In this document: positions 12,713 to 24,648 of the stretch, piece by piece
How the letters are laid out: each line of letters begins with the position of its first letter
Numbering within the stretch: the first letter of the stretch is position 1
From: Earliella scabrosa
Taxonomy: Eukaryota > Basidiomycota > Agaricomycetes > Polyporales > Polyporaceae
Assembly: GCA_022605405.1 (NCBI GenBank)
Contig: JABYQQ010000016.1
Coordinates: forward strand, 620,001 to 684,000
Length of the DNA: 64,000 nt
Reading direction: 5' to 3'
The notes under the pieces: generated by a model
What the model was told of the DNA's origin: nothing
The model's database searches: none
What the model saw: the letters and a program-made list of their open reading frames with translations, nothing else
Translations under genes and position numbers: made by a program

Positions 12713-15631
12713 AGCGCGCGAGCAGGGGTATAGGTACAGACTATGTTAGCGGAATGGTGGTGGCAGAGGAAAAGCAAGAAGAAAATGGGCGGAAAATGAG
12801 AGGATGGAATCGGCTAGGGAGGGACAGTCTCGACTTTCCCCGCTCGGTTATATGGCAGTTGTGTAATATGCAACGCGGCGGGACGTGGCGGAGCAGCCGG
12901 ATCTACCCCACTGGACTGGAACGGTGAAGATTGGGAGTGACGCTGGATAAAAGAAGAAATACGACCCTTCGCGGGGCAGCCTCGTGTAGAACATGCTTGA
13001 TGAGAGGCACACTAGAAAGGACCTAGGACGATGATCAGGACCTCGGTGGCTCACTGGACAAAGCGACTTTGGTAGCTAGTGATCGAGCCCGTCGCGCTGT
13101 GTCGTATAGGAGACCTGCACGTCGTTTGGGCAAGGGCAGGTAGGCAGACATCGGGATAGACGATTCGGATTAGGCGAGTCGGAGCACGGCGAGTGTGCTG
13201 TGACGTGCCTGCTGGCGGGCATGCGCCGTGTTAAGCGGTGCCGGCTCTGTGAAGAGGTGAGCGGCTCGGAGGTGACTGAGTTGAATCAGACATCACGGAG
13301 AACGGTGTGTTCGGCCAGCTGAGGGCCACATCGCGCTTGCGACGACGAGCAGGTGTCCCAGTCGTCGCCGCGTGCGCGCCCATCGAGAGGGATGACCTGG
13401 CCGAGCGCAACGCCAATCGCTGTAGAATCAGAGTTTGAGGGATGCTGACTTCATTTAGGAGAGACCGAGCATGATGCGAGCATGATACGGCTCTATAGTC
13501 GGCCAAATCGACGGTGCATGGCCGTCTTCTGCAGAGAGCGGGATTGTCGACGCTGAACATGGCAATCCATGTTTGAGCTCGTCGGCCGTTGCCGAACATG
13601 CCCGGCCCGAACGTAGCCTGTGTCCCTCTCCCGCTGCTCCCTGCAGACTAGACTCTCTCTTCCTCGATCCCTAATTTGACGCATCCTATACCTCAGCATG
13701 TCAACAGAACAGTATGGACGACCCTATGGCGACTGTTTTGTTGCTCCCCTACCGCTGCGTGAGACTCACAGCGGCTTGTTCCATACTTGACACGTAAAAC
13801 GAGCCCTCGAGTCTGGCAACGGCGCGGTGATGGATTACATACTCCAGCGAGGACAACAGACGGTACGTCGCGCTGCATCCACACTTTCTTCTCTCTTTCT
13901 CATGTTCCCGAAAAGCTTTCCCGTTATTTCTCAGGAACCACCGCATACACGTCAAGACACACTCCGCTCGCCCCCAAACGCGATCTCTCTGAGGACGGCT
14001 TCCCCAAGACCGCTCGGACACTTCCTGGTCGCGGTCTAGCATCTTCTACGGACCGCGGAGGGCCATGGGCATTGGACTGCGATTCTGGCGAGGTCTGGCT
14101 TCGGATGGTGGAATCCGCTGCTGTGGAGCCTTCACGCAACCGAAGGTCGGCATAAGGTGCGCCGAAGTTGCTCAATGTACAGCCCTCAGGCTCATGAATA
14201 TGCTTCGATGGCCGTCTTTACTGCAGGCAACCTCGGCACACGAACTCTGCAGCAACGGCGCTGCGCGTCCAGCCTGTCAAGCCAATCGGGTCCTCTCTCT
14301 CTTACCACAATCCCGTGGTGCCATCTCTCAGCTACGACGACATTGCGGGAAGCCCTTTGATTGATCACGGAAAAGAATATCTTAGACAACCGTTTTTCTT
14401 GAGCTACTGCTGGTCATGGGCGGTAGTATTCATCGTTGTCTAGGACTTGGCGTCTTCTTGGTGCGTTCTCCGTCTGTCGTCCAGCAAGCATCCTCGAGCC
14501 AGCCTAGCATCCGACGTACTCCTATGTGGACTTGCAAATGGACTCGCAGGGACAAGGTGCACAATGCCGATCGATCAGCCGTCTTCGGTCCTTGCCCATC
14601 TTCATGCATCCCTTCCTCTCGTGTATCCCGCTGCGACTTATCGTCGTTCCGGCGTATTCCATCCCCTTGCAGACCCCTTGCCATTCCCGCATGCTGTCTG
14701 TGTGCTATCCAACCAACGTGCCGCTGCTCGTCTACACCTGTACCAGCCATCTACCTCTCCCTCGCAATCGGTCGCCATGCCCTCGAACCTGCACTCGCCA
14801 CCGGCTGGTCATCCAACCTCAACCGATGTCACTACCCTCAGTCCACCGAACCCTGTCCAGCACAACGCTTCTATCGCCTACCACGACAAGCGGCTTCGAC
14901 TCCCTATATCCCGCGCACACATGTGCCCAACGCTCCTGGTTGCAATGCCCATCGTGTCCTGCCTTGACTGTCGACACGCAATGAGGATGCCTCCGCCTAC
15001 GACATGACTGGTATATGGGAGAAAGCACCTACAAAGCACACATACAGGCCTGCGCTCGCCCTTGATCGCACGTATCACCCGATATCAAGAACACGTATCA
15101 ATACGACGCCCTCTTCCACAGTCACGATTCTCAGGCCGGGATCATGTCCGACGTCTGTTAGTGGGGCGGAACGGCGACCAGTGGTTACGCACGTCCACAC
15201 GCCCGCCATCCGCTCGATCCAGATCCATGATCAGATCGGCCTTCGCTCCTTCACACCCGCGAGTCGCAGCAGCGTTCTACTCCGCAGCGTGGGACGCGCG
15301 ATGCATTGCTTGCATGAGATATCTCATATCTCTTTGCCTATTGCCTTCACCTCGTATTCTCACAATAGTCACTCGATGCGTTATCTGACTTGTGACGGGG
15401 CACATGTGTAGTTAGGGTACTTCGCCGGTTGGTAACGTGTGTGAACCCGGTTACGTGCGTTTACTCTATAGGTTGTGTCCCAGACGGTCATGCTCAGGTT
15501 CGGTGTAGCCAAGATGACGTTCCAAGTTGTGTGCGGCTATCTGCGCATCTGCCCAGGGATGTGCGGACTCCGTGTGTTATGTTATCAGGTTACACGAACC
15601 AAGAAATGCACCGATGTGGTGATCCTCGTCG
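12713..15631. other. 2.9 kb stretch with no convincing gene
   Basis: Lies between the start of the DnaJ gene and the 3' end of the first DUF6533 gene. The first few hundred bases must hold the DnaJ promoter. Around 14416-15411 all three plus-strand frames are open for long stretches, but the translations share no domain and no splice signals connect them. Nothing else was recognised. Confidence 0.45.
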
Positions 15632-17318
15632 TCAAACACTTCGGAACGGGGTGTCTACCACATCCTCCATGCTAATCTTGGTAGAGGTACCCATACCACG
15701 GCTATCCGTCACAGGCAGAGTGGAGCCGAGCGAACTGGTAACTCCGTCGAACATCAGGGTCTCGAGCGAGGAGGCAGATGTCGATTCGTCGCGGCGGAGG
15801 TTATTGGCCTCCTGTAGATCCAAAAGAAACCTTGATATGATGACCGTGGTGATCCTGCGCAGTATGAGGTTTATCAGTGTATCATTGGAACATGGAGGGT
15901 TTTGGCTCACGGTTCTATCAAGACGACGACACTGCTCGCGCTGTTGAGTTCGACGGATATCTGTCGGTGAGTGTGTGAGCATGTTACTCTTACTCGTTGA
16001 CAGGAAACGACGATTTCTTCAGACTCACGGATGCTAGCGACAGACTCAAATGAAGGACGTTAAGGATCACGAGGACTCTAGGGTTCTCATTGAGTGGAAC
16101 GCGTTTAACAAAGAGTCAAGGATTCAGTCATGCGGAACGTACATGAAGTAGATCGCGCCTGTTGAGCAGCGGCAGTAAGCGTCTGACAGCTATCAAACGG
16201 GTTGTGTACTGACCATCTCTAAGAAGGATGCCCGAGATACTTGGGGTATGAACTACATCTGTGAGCGCTCTGTTCAATTTGAATGTGGCGGTCCAAGTGA
16301 TTCCGATCACGAGCAAGTCGGACGCGATGAGACAGGACCTAGATATGATTGTGACTGCCAGATAGTGGTCAGCAATGAGCGTAAAATGTCTGAGCTACTA
16401 TCTACGCACGACTAGAATTCGGGAGGTCAGCATCGTTTCAAACATCGTGGAGACAACTTCAGTACTTACTGGAGATTTGTGCTATCCGACAGTCGAGTGA
16501 TCAATTCACACCCAAAGGTATCAAGTCCGATAGTGGAGTAGCCTAGGCCGACCTATGGCCATTTCCAAGATGAGTTAGCTTGTTTGATCAGCTGTTAGAA
16601 GGTTGCAGAGAGACGTGCGTAATTTACAACCCCGGGAGCTAATGCCAGTAATAATACTGGAGCCGCCAGTGTCCATTTGCGGGAGCTGAGAGCGTACGCT
16701 CTCAGACAGGAGAAGACTGGGGTATGTCGGACAAGGGAGTGAGCGAATACTGCCATTGATGATGAGGATGTTGCATATACTTACGGGCCCATGGAAGGTA
16801 CTGCATGATAGCCAGGATCTCCACCGTGTATACTAACACGGCACACCTTTAGTGTAGTAATTAGAGGATTCTTTTCGACCTTCAACGCCCGCCAAGTACT
16901 CTCACCCCTTCGTACGACAGCTTATTCAGTATTGATACAATTGATAGATTGGACGACCCGGACTCTCACCGGTTGAGTCCCAGGACTCCCTGGGTACGGG
17001 CTGTACATGCTGTTGACCACCAGCGAGAGGTATCGATTCACCAAGAAAAGGACTGAAGCGTTGCCGATCTTCTTTTGCCATATCAGCTCCACCTCGCGGT
17101 CAAAGGTGATGGCGATTTCATATGCAATGAGCACTATTATAGGATGAGCACAGAATTTCTGGGAGCTCGAGAGTAGAGCCAATTTACTAACCCACTGCGA
17201 CAGACGAGAGATAGTTGTCGAGCTGACTAGAAGCTATGTTACCCCGAATCTGAATTGTGGATAGTTAAGAAACTCACACCGATTGAGCGATCGCAATGAG
17301 CTCAGATGTGTCAGCCAT
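15632..17318 (-). CDS. DUF6533 multi-pass membrane protein, array copy A
   Basis: Basidiomycete-specific integral membrane protein of unknown function. The gene is cut into many short exons. The N-terminus MADTSELIAIAQSV is joined to QLDNYLSSVAVVLIAYEIA, then ITFDREVELIWQKKIGNASV and LFLVNRYLSLVVN, which is the DUF6533 signature (acidic EVE, aromatic W, NRY). Further hydrophobic segments follow (CAVLVYTVEILAIMQYLPW, KWTLAAPVLLLALAPG, SDLLVIGITWTATFK, VLVILNVLHLSLSLAS), making about seven transmembrane helices. It ends in a soluble tail starting IISRFLLDLQEANN and running to the stop at 15632. The small exon after the DUF6533 domain (around 16913-16927) does not close the frame as in copy B, so either another splice site is used or the gene is decaying. 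Paralogues B and C lie upstream on the same strand. Confidence 0.72.
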
Positions 17319-18278
17319 GATTACGGAGTCGGTAGGGAAGGGTAGTAGGAAGAGCTCGTCCTGGGGAACAGGCTAGGTGTAAGTATCAGGCTTATAAAGC
17401 CGGTAGAAATCAGAAGAAGCAGGCACGGTTGCGCTTGAACTTACTTCTATCCATGGATGGACGGAACGGAAGAGTGCCAGAACCAATCCACATATCGTGA
17501 TCTACAGAACTCCCGGCAAGTGCCAGTAGCATTCAAGAATGGCTCACATAGACGCATTCCACGGTCTGACTCCGATGGAAGCCGAGTTCAAAGTCGAAGT
17601 CACGTCGTTGCCAGTTACTTGAATGCGGGTGGCATATGTATTGTGTATCGAACTTCATGGGTAGCTACTTAGGCGGCCGGCGTCATGGAATTGTCGCGGT
17701 GGGACACTAGGTTTCTCACGACCACGGACTTCGACCTCATGTCGATGTATGGAAGCAACGTGCATCGCCTGTGTTCCTGAAGGAAACGCAAAGATAATTA
17801 TCTCAACTCACTGCGCAGCCACTCATCTGTCTTGCAGGAGCGATTGAGTCCGCTATACGATCAGATCGCACTTGCCCGCTGTTAGTAACTCGGCCGGAGA
17901 ACGGCCATCGACAAGTTACAAGTTCGAACTCTAATGATTGACTTTGGGCTCCCCTATTACCGGTGAGGCTCTTCCGAGATAAGTCTATCGTCACGCCAGG
18001 TATACTGGAGTCTTAACTTGAAGAGAATCGATCATATTGGTCTCATGCAGTCCATGGTGAAGACTCAGCGAATACTTTACTATCCAGAGCTGGGATCCTG
18101 AAGGAAGGCAGCTATCCAGTGTCCCCAGCCTCGACAAGTTCGCAGATCTCGCATGGCGTCTGCACTCGCTGCCTGTGGGAACACGCCGGTGGCAGTACGC
18201 TCAATGCAGATTTGAGAACATAGAAACAGTACAAAGGGGGCCGTACTGCGAATTCATTCCGATATACGAAGCAAAACT
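17319..18278. other. Spacer between DUF6533 copies A and B
   Basis: About 960 bases holding the presumed promoter of copy A (TATA-like box close to its start) and the 3' region of copy B. No further exon of the family and no other gene is recognisable. Confidence 0.5.
17392..17398 (-). promoter_or_regulatory. TATA-like box of DUF6533 copy A
   Basis: Minus-strand TTTATAA lies about 75 bases upstream of the ATG at 17318. Copies B and C carry comparable A/T boxes at about 58 and 66 bases, supporting a shared core promoter. Confidence 0.5.
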
Positions 18279-19963
18279 TCAGGACGTCCGAGACTGCTCT
18301 ACACCATCGGGCCTCCCCTCAGTAGGTGGAAAGGAAGTGAGTTCGAGTATCTCGTCACCGATGGTCGTGGGTTGAAGGGAAGAGCCGAGCGATCCGAGAA
18401 CCCTGTTGAACCTGATGTTATCGATGGTCGACGAGGACGAGTGGTGATAGAACGCGTTGTTCGCTTCCTGAAGATTGAGCAGGAATCTTGATATGAGGAT
18501 TGCGTTCATGCTATTCATCAAAGAGGCAGACAGGTTAGGAGCGTTGTGCAGGTTACGGATGTAGACTCACGGTTCTAGCAATGTAAAGAGACTGCTTCGC
18601 TTCTTTTCGAAATCAGAGCTCTGTTGGCGAGTGAGCATAATGCCTCCGTTCGGGGACTTGTTGCAGTGCCACTCACTGAGAGGAGAGAGAAGGTGAGGTG
18701 GAGAACGTTCAGGATGAGTAAGACGCTATCGGGTGTGTGTGATAATATTAGCATCGGTGAGCGGCCAGCTTGTGGCAGAGCGCACATGAAATATATCACG
18801 CCTGCGTGGAGCAGCAAATCAGCTTACTGAGTCGACAAGAGAATCCTACTGATATACACTTACCATCTCTAAAGAGAACACCTGAGAATCCCATTCGAGA
18901 AATCGCTATCCCTTTGAGCTCTCGATTGAGAGCAAATGTCGCCTTCCAAGTGATCCCGATGACCAGCAAGTCACATGTGATGAGACAAGTCCTCGTTATG
19001 ATGGTGACTGTTAACATTACTGTCAGTTCCGAAGTTGACATCGCGAAGTGTATGCGTACGTCTAGAATGTAACCAGAAAGTAAGCAACAATAGGGCCAAG
19101 GGGCAGAGAAGATCACTACTTCGCAATGGTTGCACCTGATAGCACTGTAGTAAACCCACAGTATGAAGCATCAACTACCACGGTGGAATATGCTGTTATA
19201 ACCTGTGAGTTTTCAACACGTATGAGGTCAATTCATGCTGTGAGGGTAGGCATCGGAGACTTGCGTAGTTGATGACCAGAGGAGCAGAAGCAAGCAGTAG
19301 TACTGGAGCTGCTAATGTCCATTTCCCAGAGCTCAGGGCATAAACCCTCATAGAGGAGAAAACTGGAAGTGGGAGGGAAAAATTGGTGCATTGTGAAAAA
19401 TGATAGAAAACGCTGATGCTTACGAGCCCACGGGAGGTACTGGAAGATGGACAACATCTCGGCGATATACAGCAAGGCAGCACATCTGGTGTAGCCCTTG
19501 GGCATGAATGGTTGCCAAAGCCATGGGAGAGAGGTTGCACACTCACCCCTCGACGCACTATTAGTGATGAGAACATGACCTCATAGCAGAAATGAACTCA
19601 CTTGGTGTGTACTAGGTGCCCCAGGATATGGGCTGTACAGTACGTTGACTGCAAGCGGCACATATCTGTTCACAAGGAACAGAACCGAAGCCAGGGTAAT
19701 TTTCCGTCTCCAGAAAAGCTCCACTTCTTTGTTGAAGGTGATGGCGTATTCATAGAAGATAAGAACTGATCATGCGAGCACTCTGAATGGGTGTTAAGTG
19801 GTCGTCAGCTCGCTGATATGACGCACCGACTGCAGCAGCCGAGAAGTAGTTCTGAAGCAGACTAGAAACAATGATCAGCAATGGTCATGTACACCCCGAA
19901 CTGTGAGACGTACATGGATTGAGCGATATCCACAAGCTGAGATGTGTGCGAGTCGTCTGCCAT
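18279..19963 (-). CDS. DUF6533 multi-pass membrane protein, array copy B
   Basis: Same family and architecture as copies A and C. The N-terminus MADDSHTSQLVDIAQS joins LLQNYFSAAAV, then IFYEYAITFNKEVELFWRR and LFLVNRYVPLAVNVLYSP (DUF6533). An 11-base exon (TGCGTCGAGGG on the minus strand, about 19550-19560) closes the frame between the exon ending GAPSTHQ and the one starting CAALLYIAEMLSIFQYLPW, giving the short insert CVEG. Later exons give KWTLAAPVLLLASAP, SDLLVIGITWKATFALN and the membrane segment VLLILNVLHLTFSLLS. The cytoplasmic-looking tail begins ILISRFLLNLQEANN and ends at 18279. Of the three copies this one has the cleanest splice chain and is probably intact. Function unknown. Confidence 0.77.
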
Positions 19964-21160
19964 GGCTGCCAGTACGTTGTGAAAAGAGATCTACAGACAG
20001 GCCATTCTGGAGTCGGGTTTTTATAGCTCATTGCGAACCTCAGAGTCAAGGTCCTCCAAGAATGCCGTCTACTAGCACGATTAAGTTTAACCATCCACAC
20101 CCTCGTCTACCGACAGCTCGGAGGATACCTGATGGTTGATTGGTCGCGGAAGCTCGGGAACGCGCCTCAACCAGGCTCCGGTCCTAACAACAACGCCTGA
20201 GCTGTATGGACAATGCGATGCTTAACCTACAGGCACTGTTGATGCCGTCTGGACAGTTCGAGGACTCTATTAGTCAAGGTTCCCCAAAGGCAACTACGGC
20301 TATTGAACAAGCTGTGAGTAAGTATCTGACATAGTAGCCCACGGATTCGGTCTCACTAACCTTCATCAGACGCCGCAACTACGTGCTTGCCACAGCGACT
20401 ACAATACACGAAGACCACTGGAGCCTGCCTGTTTACGATACACATCAGGACAGCACATGGACGCACCTCCGCCCGTGATAGGACGATGCAGTCCCCTGGG
20501 ACTCGAAGCGCGGTGTAATGGCGTCCATTAGCGCGAGGTGAATTGTGTCCGATGATACCATGACAGGGTAGCGTGGAAGTGGCGGCCGAGGATGTGCTGG
20601 AGGACCGGGAAAGGCGTTGCAGGAACCTTACCAGGTGTCCGGCGTCTCTGCTCGAGTTTCAGCTGAAAGTAAGGACAAGGTTGCTGTGTGGTGCCGAAGA
20701 GATTCTTCCGAGTAGCACTTGTGTAAGGTAGCAGACCGATCTACTCAGCCTAGACCTACGTCTGCGAGTTAATACGGGCAAAGGCGATGATTACAAGGTG
20801 CGCCTACTTCACCATCTCAGTCGAGGAGCTTGTTAGCCAATTCCTTGGTGAGCGCCTAAGACTCGGTCAGCGGAAGTCAAAGGCTTTCTAAACTTGACAC
20901 TTCGACGGTGCCTATGAACAATCAGTTCGAGGCAGCCAGTTCCATCCGCGTGACCATCTGAAAGTTGCATTGTATTCAGTCAGCTTACTCCTCTACGCCA
21001 GTCAACATAAGCACGGACGTCTTACCTAACGTCGGAGCGAGCTCGGAAGACAGTGACACAAATACCCAAGTATGCTAACTTGTATCGCGCCATGGTGCGC
21101 ATGGCATATTGGCTACGGCGCGATCGCTGGACCGAGTATCGGAGGAAGACAACGGCGCAC
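19964..21160. other. Spacer upstream of DUF6533 copy B
   Basis: About 1.2 kb containing the promoter of copy B and otherwise no recognisable gene. Possible remnants of the body of the fourth DUF6533 copy were looked for and not recognised. Confidence 0.45.
20018..20025 (-). promoter_or_regulatory. TATA box of DUF6533 copy B
   Basis: Minus-strand TATAAAAA lies about 58 bases upstream of the ATG at 19963. It is the strongest of the three boxes in the array. Confidence 0.55.
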
Positions 21161-21430
21161 TCACGCAGACAAGAGACAGCAGGACGATGCGCGATATGAT
21201 GCATACCCGTAGGATGTTACACTCGTTTCATCTTCATCAATGTCCGACTCCGAGCTCCGCTTCGTCCTCGTGGTTGATCTGGACGACGTTCCACTCAGTG
21301 TTGTTAGCACCGTGACCGCAGGTTGTAGAGATGGTTGATCACAGCGAGTCGCTGAATCTTCCACCGAGGTGACAGATTGTCCGTTGCATGCATCGTTGGC
21401 TTCTTGAAGGTCCATGAAGAATCTAGAGAC
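21161..21430 (-). pseudogene. C-terminal fragment of a fourth DUF6533 gene (copy D)
   Basis: The minus-strand translation RFFMDLQEANDACNG followed by a Ser/Thr-rich tail matches the last exon of copies A, B and C (RFLLDLQEANN, RFLLNLQEANN, RFILDLQEANN). The splice acceptor expected just upstream would leave an in-frame stop (TGA near 21436), and none of the transmembrane exons can be found between here and copy C. I read it as the remnant of a duplicated and then truncated gene. It could instead be an exon of an unusual gene model. Confidence 0.6.
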
Positions 21431-21962
21431 GAGTAGCAGACATCATCCTAGCCGGCGCATAGCCAGACTGTAGAAGAACATGGCTCATGGCTCTTGTAAG
21501 ATGGATACTCTGTTTGTCTGGCTATCAGTGCCATCTCACGGTACGGGAGCAATATGTGTTACCAGCGTTCCTGGAGGAATCCCGAAGAAATGCTGGCTGG
21601 CCACAGTTTCGTCTCGCTTCCCAACCATACTATCTTTGTCTCGCCGAACCGTCTTGAGTTGCTTCGGATCGCACTGCATATTGCACGTCCATCGGGGTCA
21701 CGATGAAGACCCTCCTTGACTCTTGGGCTGGAAATTGATGTGCATATCTCGTACCGGAATTGCGAAGACGGTCTCCTGCAAAGCTTGTCACAGGACTGGG
21801 AGGCAGGGGAGGGGACGAGTGCTGGTGATATAGATATATGCGTTCAGTATCTCAATTCCATAATATCCATGCCAGAAGACCGCGACAGGTGCTTGTCCAG
21901 ATATCTACGTGTTCATAGGCTCCGATCCGATAGGTGTTGGTAGCGCTGCTTGGCCGCCGTTG
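21431..21962. other. Spacer between the copy D remnant and copy C
   Basis: No DUF6533 exons or other gene could be recognised, although copy D should have extended into this stretch. The content looks non-coding. Confidence 0.4.
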
Positions 21963-23644
21963 CTAGACGACTCGAGTGCGGCGGACGGTATGAGTATCTT
22001 CCGCAGTTTCACCGCTAGTACTGTCCTCGGGTTCACCTGTAGCCCTGCTACTGCTCACAGGCAGGCTGGATGCGAGCGAGCCAACAACACGCTCGAACAT
22101 CACCGTCGTGACTGCAGAGGCGGACTCGCCGTGCCGACTGCTTCCGTTGTTCGCTTCTTGGAGATCCAGGATGAACCTCGAGATGAGCACCGCGGTGATT
22201 CTGCAAGACGCCCGGTGTGTTCAGCGTGTCCGTTGGATGAGGAACTCGACTCACGGCTCTATCAAAACGAAGACGCTGCTCGTGCCGTACAGCTCGGTGG
22301 ATACCTGCGGGCGGGCGAGTGAGCACTGCGCGAGCGGCTGGGGCTCGTTGATGGCGGGGACAGCCACTTGCAACTCACGGAGATTAGGGAGAACGTGAGG
22401 TGGATGACGTTTAGGATGAAGAGAACGCTGACACAGTGATTGGTAAGGCCTAGAGTAGTAGTAGGAGGCTAGCACGACGTACATGAAGTACATCATACCT
22501 GGACGAGCAGCCTCCTTAGTTCTAAACAAAGACCGTAGAGTGTGCGGGTAGCACTGACCGTCTCGGAAGAGAATGCTCGAGATGCTTGTGGTATGCACCA
22601 TGCCGTTGAGCGTTCTGGATGAGCTCAGCGTCGCCTTCCAAGTGATTCCGATGACCAGCAGGTCCGAAATGATGAGACAGGACCGAGATATGATCGTCAC
22701 TGTCAAGACAGGTGTCAGTGTCAGTGGCAGAGATTTATACGAGCTGCCTGCGGATGTACACATACAGCTGCAACGAGGTCAGAAGATCACCAGCGTGTCA
22801 ACAAGCGGCGGAAGATACTACTCGCCTGAGCTCCGTGGCGCCGGACAGTAACGGGAAGTAATCGCACCCAAACTCATCAAGCCCCACCGTGGAGTGGGCC
22901 AAGTCGACCTATGAGGATGTGCGGGATGCATGAGCAGGATACCAACAGATGAGGATAACAAGTCTTGCATAGTTGATGACTACAGGGGCTAAGGCGAGTA
23001 ACAGCACTGGGACTGCTAACGCCCATTTCCCGGAGCTGAGTGCGTACGTCCTCAGGAACGAAAAGACTAGGACATAGAGAAGGGATTGAGCGAACATGAT
23101 CGTTAGCAAGAGATGTAAGGTCTCACGAGCCCATGGGAGATATTGAATGATAGCGAGGGTTTGCGAGGTATACAGAAACACTGCACAGCTGGCATCTGGG
23201 TGGTGAGACGATGTCAGGCCGAATGCCGTTGATCATGCTCACCCCTTGACACCGTGACGTGTTTAGAGATAATCCCGATGATAGATAGGAGACCCACCTT
23301 CTGAGTATTACTGGGGTGCTGAGGATACGGGCTGTATAGCAGGTTGACCACGAGCGGGACGTATCGGTTCAGCAGGAAAATGACCGACGCTGCCGTGATC
23401 TTTTGCTTCCAGATGGCCTTCACCTCGCGGTCGAAAGTGATCGCAGTTTCATATGCTATGAGCGCTGCCTCACGACGGGTCAAGCATTGCCCACGTCAGA
23501 TATACACACGAATGACTCACTTGCTGCAACACAGGAGAGGTAGCCGGCGAGATCACTAGAAGCAGTGTCATCAACGGCGCAATGAAAAGCATGAGCGACT
23601 CACATAGCCTCCATGTATCTCAAAGCCTCTGCATTGTCAGACAT
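21963..23644 (-). CDS. DUF6533 multi-pass membrane protein, array copy C
   Basis: Third array member. The start MSDNAEALRYMEA is joined to DLAGYLSCVAAT, then LIAYETAITFDREVKAIWKQ and FLLNRYVPLVVNLLYSPYP (DUF6533). Hydrophobic segments include CAVFLYTSQTLAIIQYLPW, KWALAVPVLLLALAPVVIN and SDLLVIGITWKATLS, and one given by VLFILNVIHLTFSLIS. The exon VSTELYGTSSVFVLIEP precedes the last exon, whose tail begins ITAVLISRFILDLQEANNG and ends ...VRRTRVV at 21963. The position of the small exon after the DUF6533 domain (about 23242-23258) has no AG acceptor where copy B has one, so the model there is unresolved and the copy may be partly decayed. Function unknown. Confidence 0.72.
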
Positions 23645-24648
23645 GGCTACGTAGCGAGAAGGGAAGGGATGGGGAAGACTGAAGAGAACGCCGTATGGCT
23701 TTGGGGCATATAAGCACGGCAGATATTGATAGGGTTAGAGAAGCATGGTTGGAAACCCCTTTCCTGTGGGTCGTAAGAGTGCGTCCTCACCGGCCTCGCC
23801 ACGAGCCCATGTAATGTTTGAAACCCCAGTCGTAGAAGCGACTCATGACAGAAACACCTTTACTCGTCAGGTTACACCAATGGAGCCCGGTATATTGAGA
23901 CCAGTACCGTCGAAATATGTAGACGGCTTCACGACTGAGGGTGACCAGCAGGGTCATGGAGTCGTTCTACACATCCAGTAAGCATTGCCTACGTGCCCGG
24001 GTCAACGAGAAGACGGACCTTATCGACCAGTGGCGTAGTTTGAGTTCCTTCTCCGACATCGAACTCTGAACTCTCTCCTTCCGAGCTCGTCGCTGGACCT
24101 GTGAGGTAAGGTTGCATCCGTGAAAGGACTGTCCCTGCTACATGAGCTCAAAGGTCAGAACGATTGACACGACAGTTCTATCTTGAAGATCCCGCATGCC
24201 AACGCCGCTGCTTGCTGTCGTCTCTCGTCCAGACGACCAACATGTGCTAGGGTCGACGAAGCTGCAACCTCGACCACATATCACGCCGCACGCATCCTAT
24301 GGGAATCTATGAACATTACTCACAAAACCTCCAGCTCGGATCGGGTTGCTCCTCCCGAGCAATCACGAAGGCGCGAAAGCATCGAACGTGCGACGGGCTG
24401 GCGTAGCACTCCGGCTCTGCGCCCTGCAACGCCGACCAGCCCTCGACTTGCCAACGGTGGACAGATAATCTACTTTCAGTGGCTACAAACACAGCACGAA
24501 AACGTCTACAGTGGAGCGAGACGTCAGCACTCATCCGACAATCCGACAGACGAGAACTCACAACGCACCTATTAGATGATACTCTAGCATAGCATGAACG
24601 TCCGCCGTCCACAAAGCCCGCAGTCAATCGATCACACGAGCGACACCC
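23645..24648. other. Region between copy C and the Gtr2-type gene, no gene seen
   Basis: About 1 kb with the promoter of copy C on its left and the 3' end of the GTPase gene on its right. Open frames at 24183-24627 on both strands have no recognisable domain. Confidence 0.5.
23708..23713 (-). promoter_or_regulatory. TATA-like box of DUF6533 copy C
   Basis: Minus-strand TTATAT lies about 66 bases upstream of the ATG at 23644, comparable in distance to the boxes of copies A and B. It is weaker in sequence than that of copy B. Confidence 0.4.

Noticed and set aside
17915..17940. T-arm-like sequence AAGTTCGAACTC
   Set aside because: No acceptor stem, D-arm or anticodon arm can be drawn around it, so no tRNA is called.
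15632..23644. Mobile element as the cause of the DUF6533 duplications
   Set aside because: Neither terminal repeats nor transposase or reverse-transcriptase motifs were seen around the copies; unequal crossing-over explains the array equally well.
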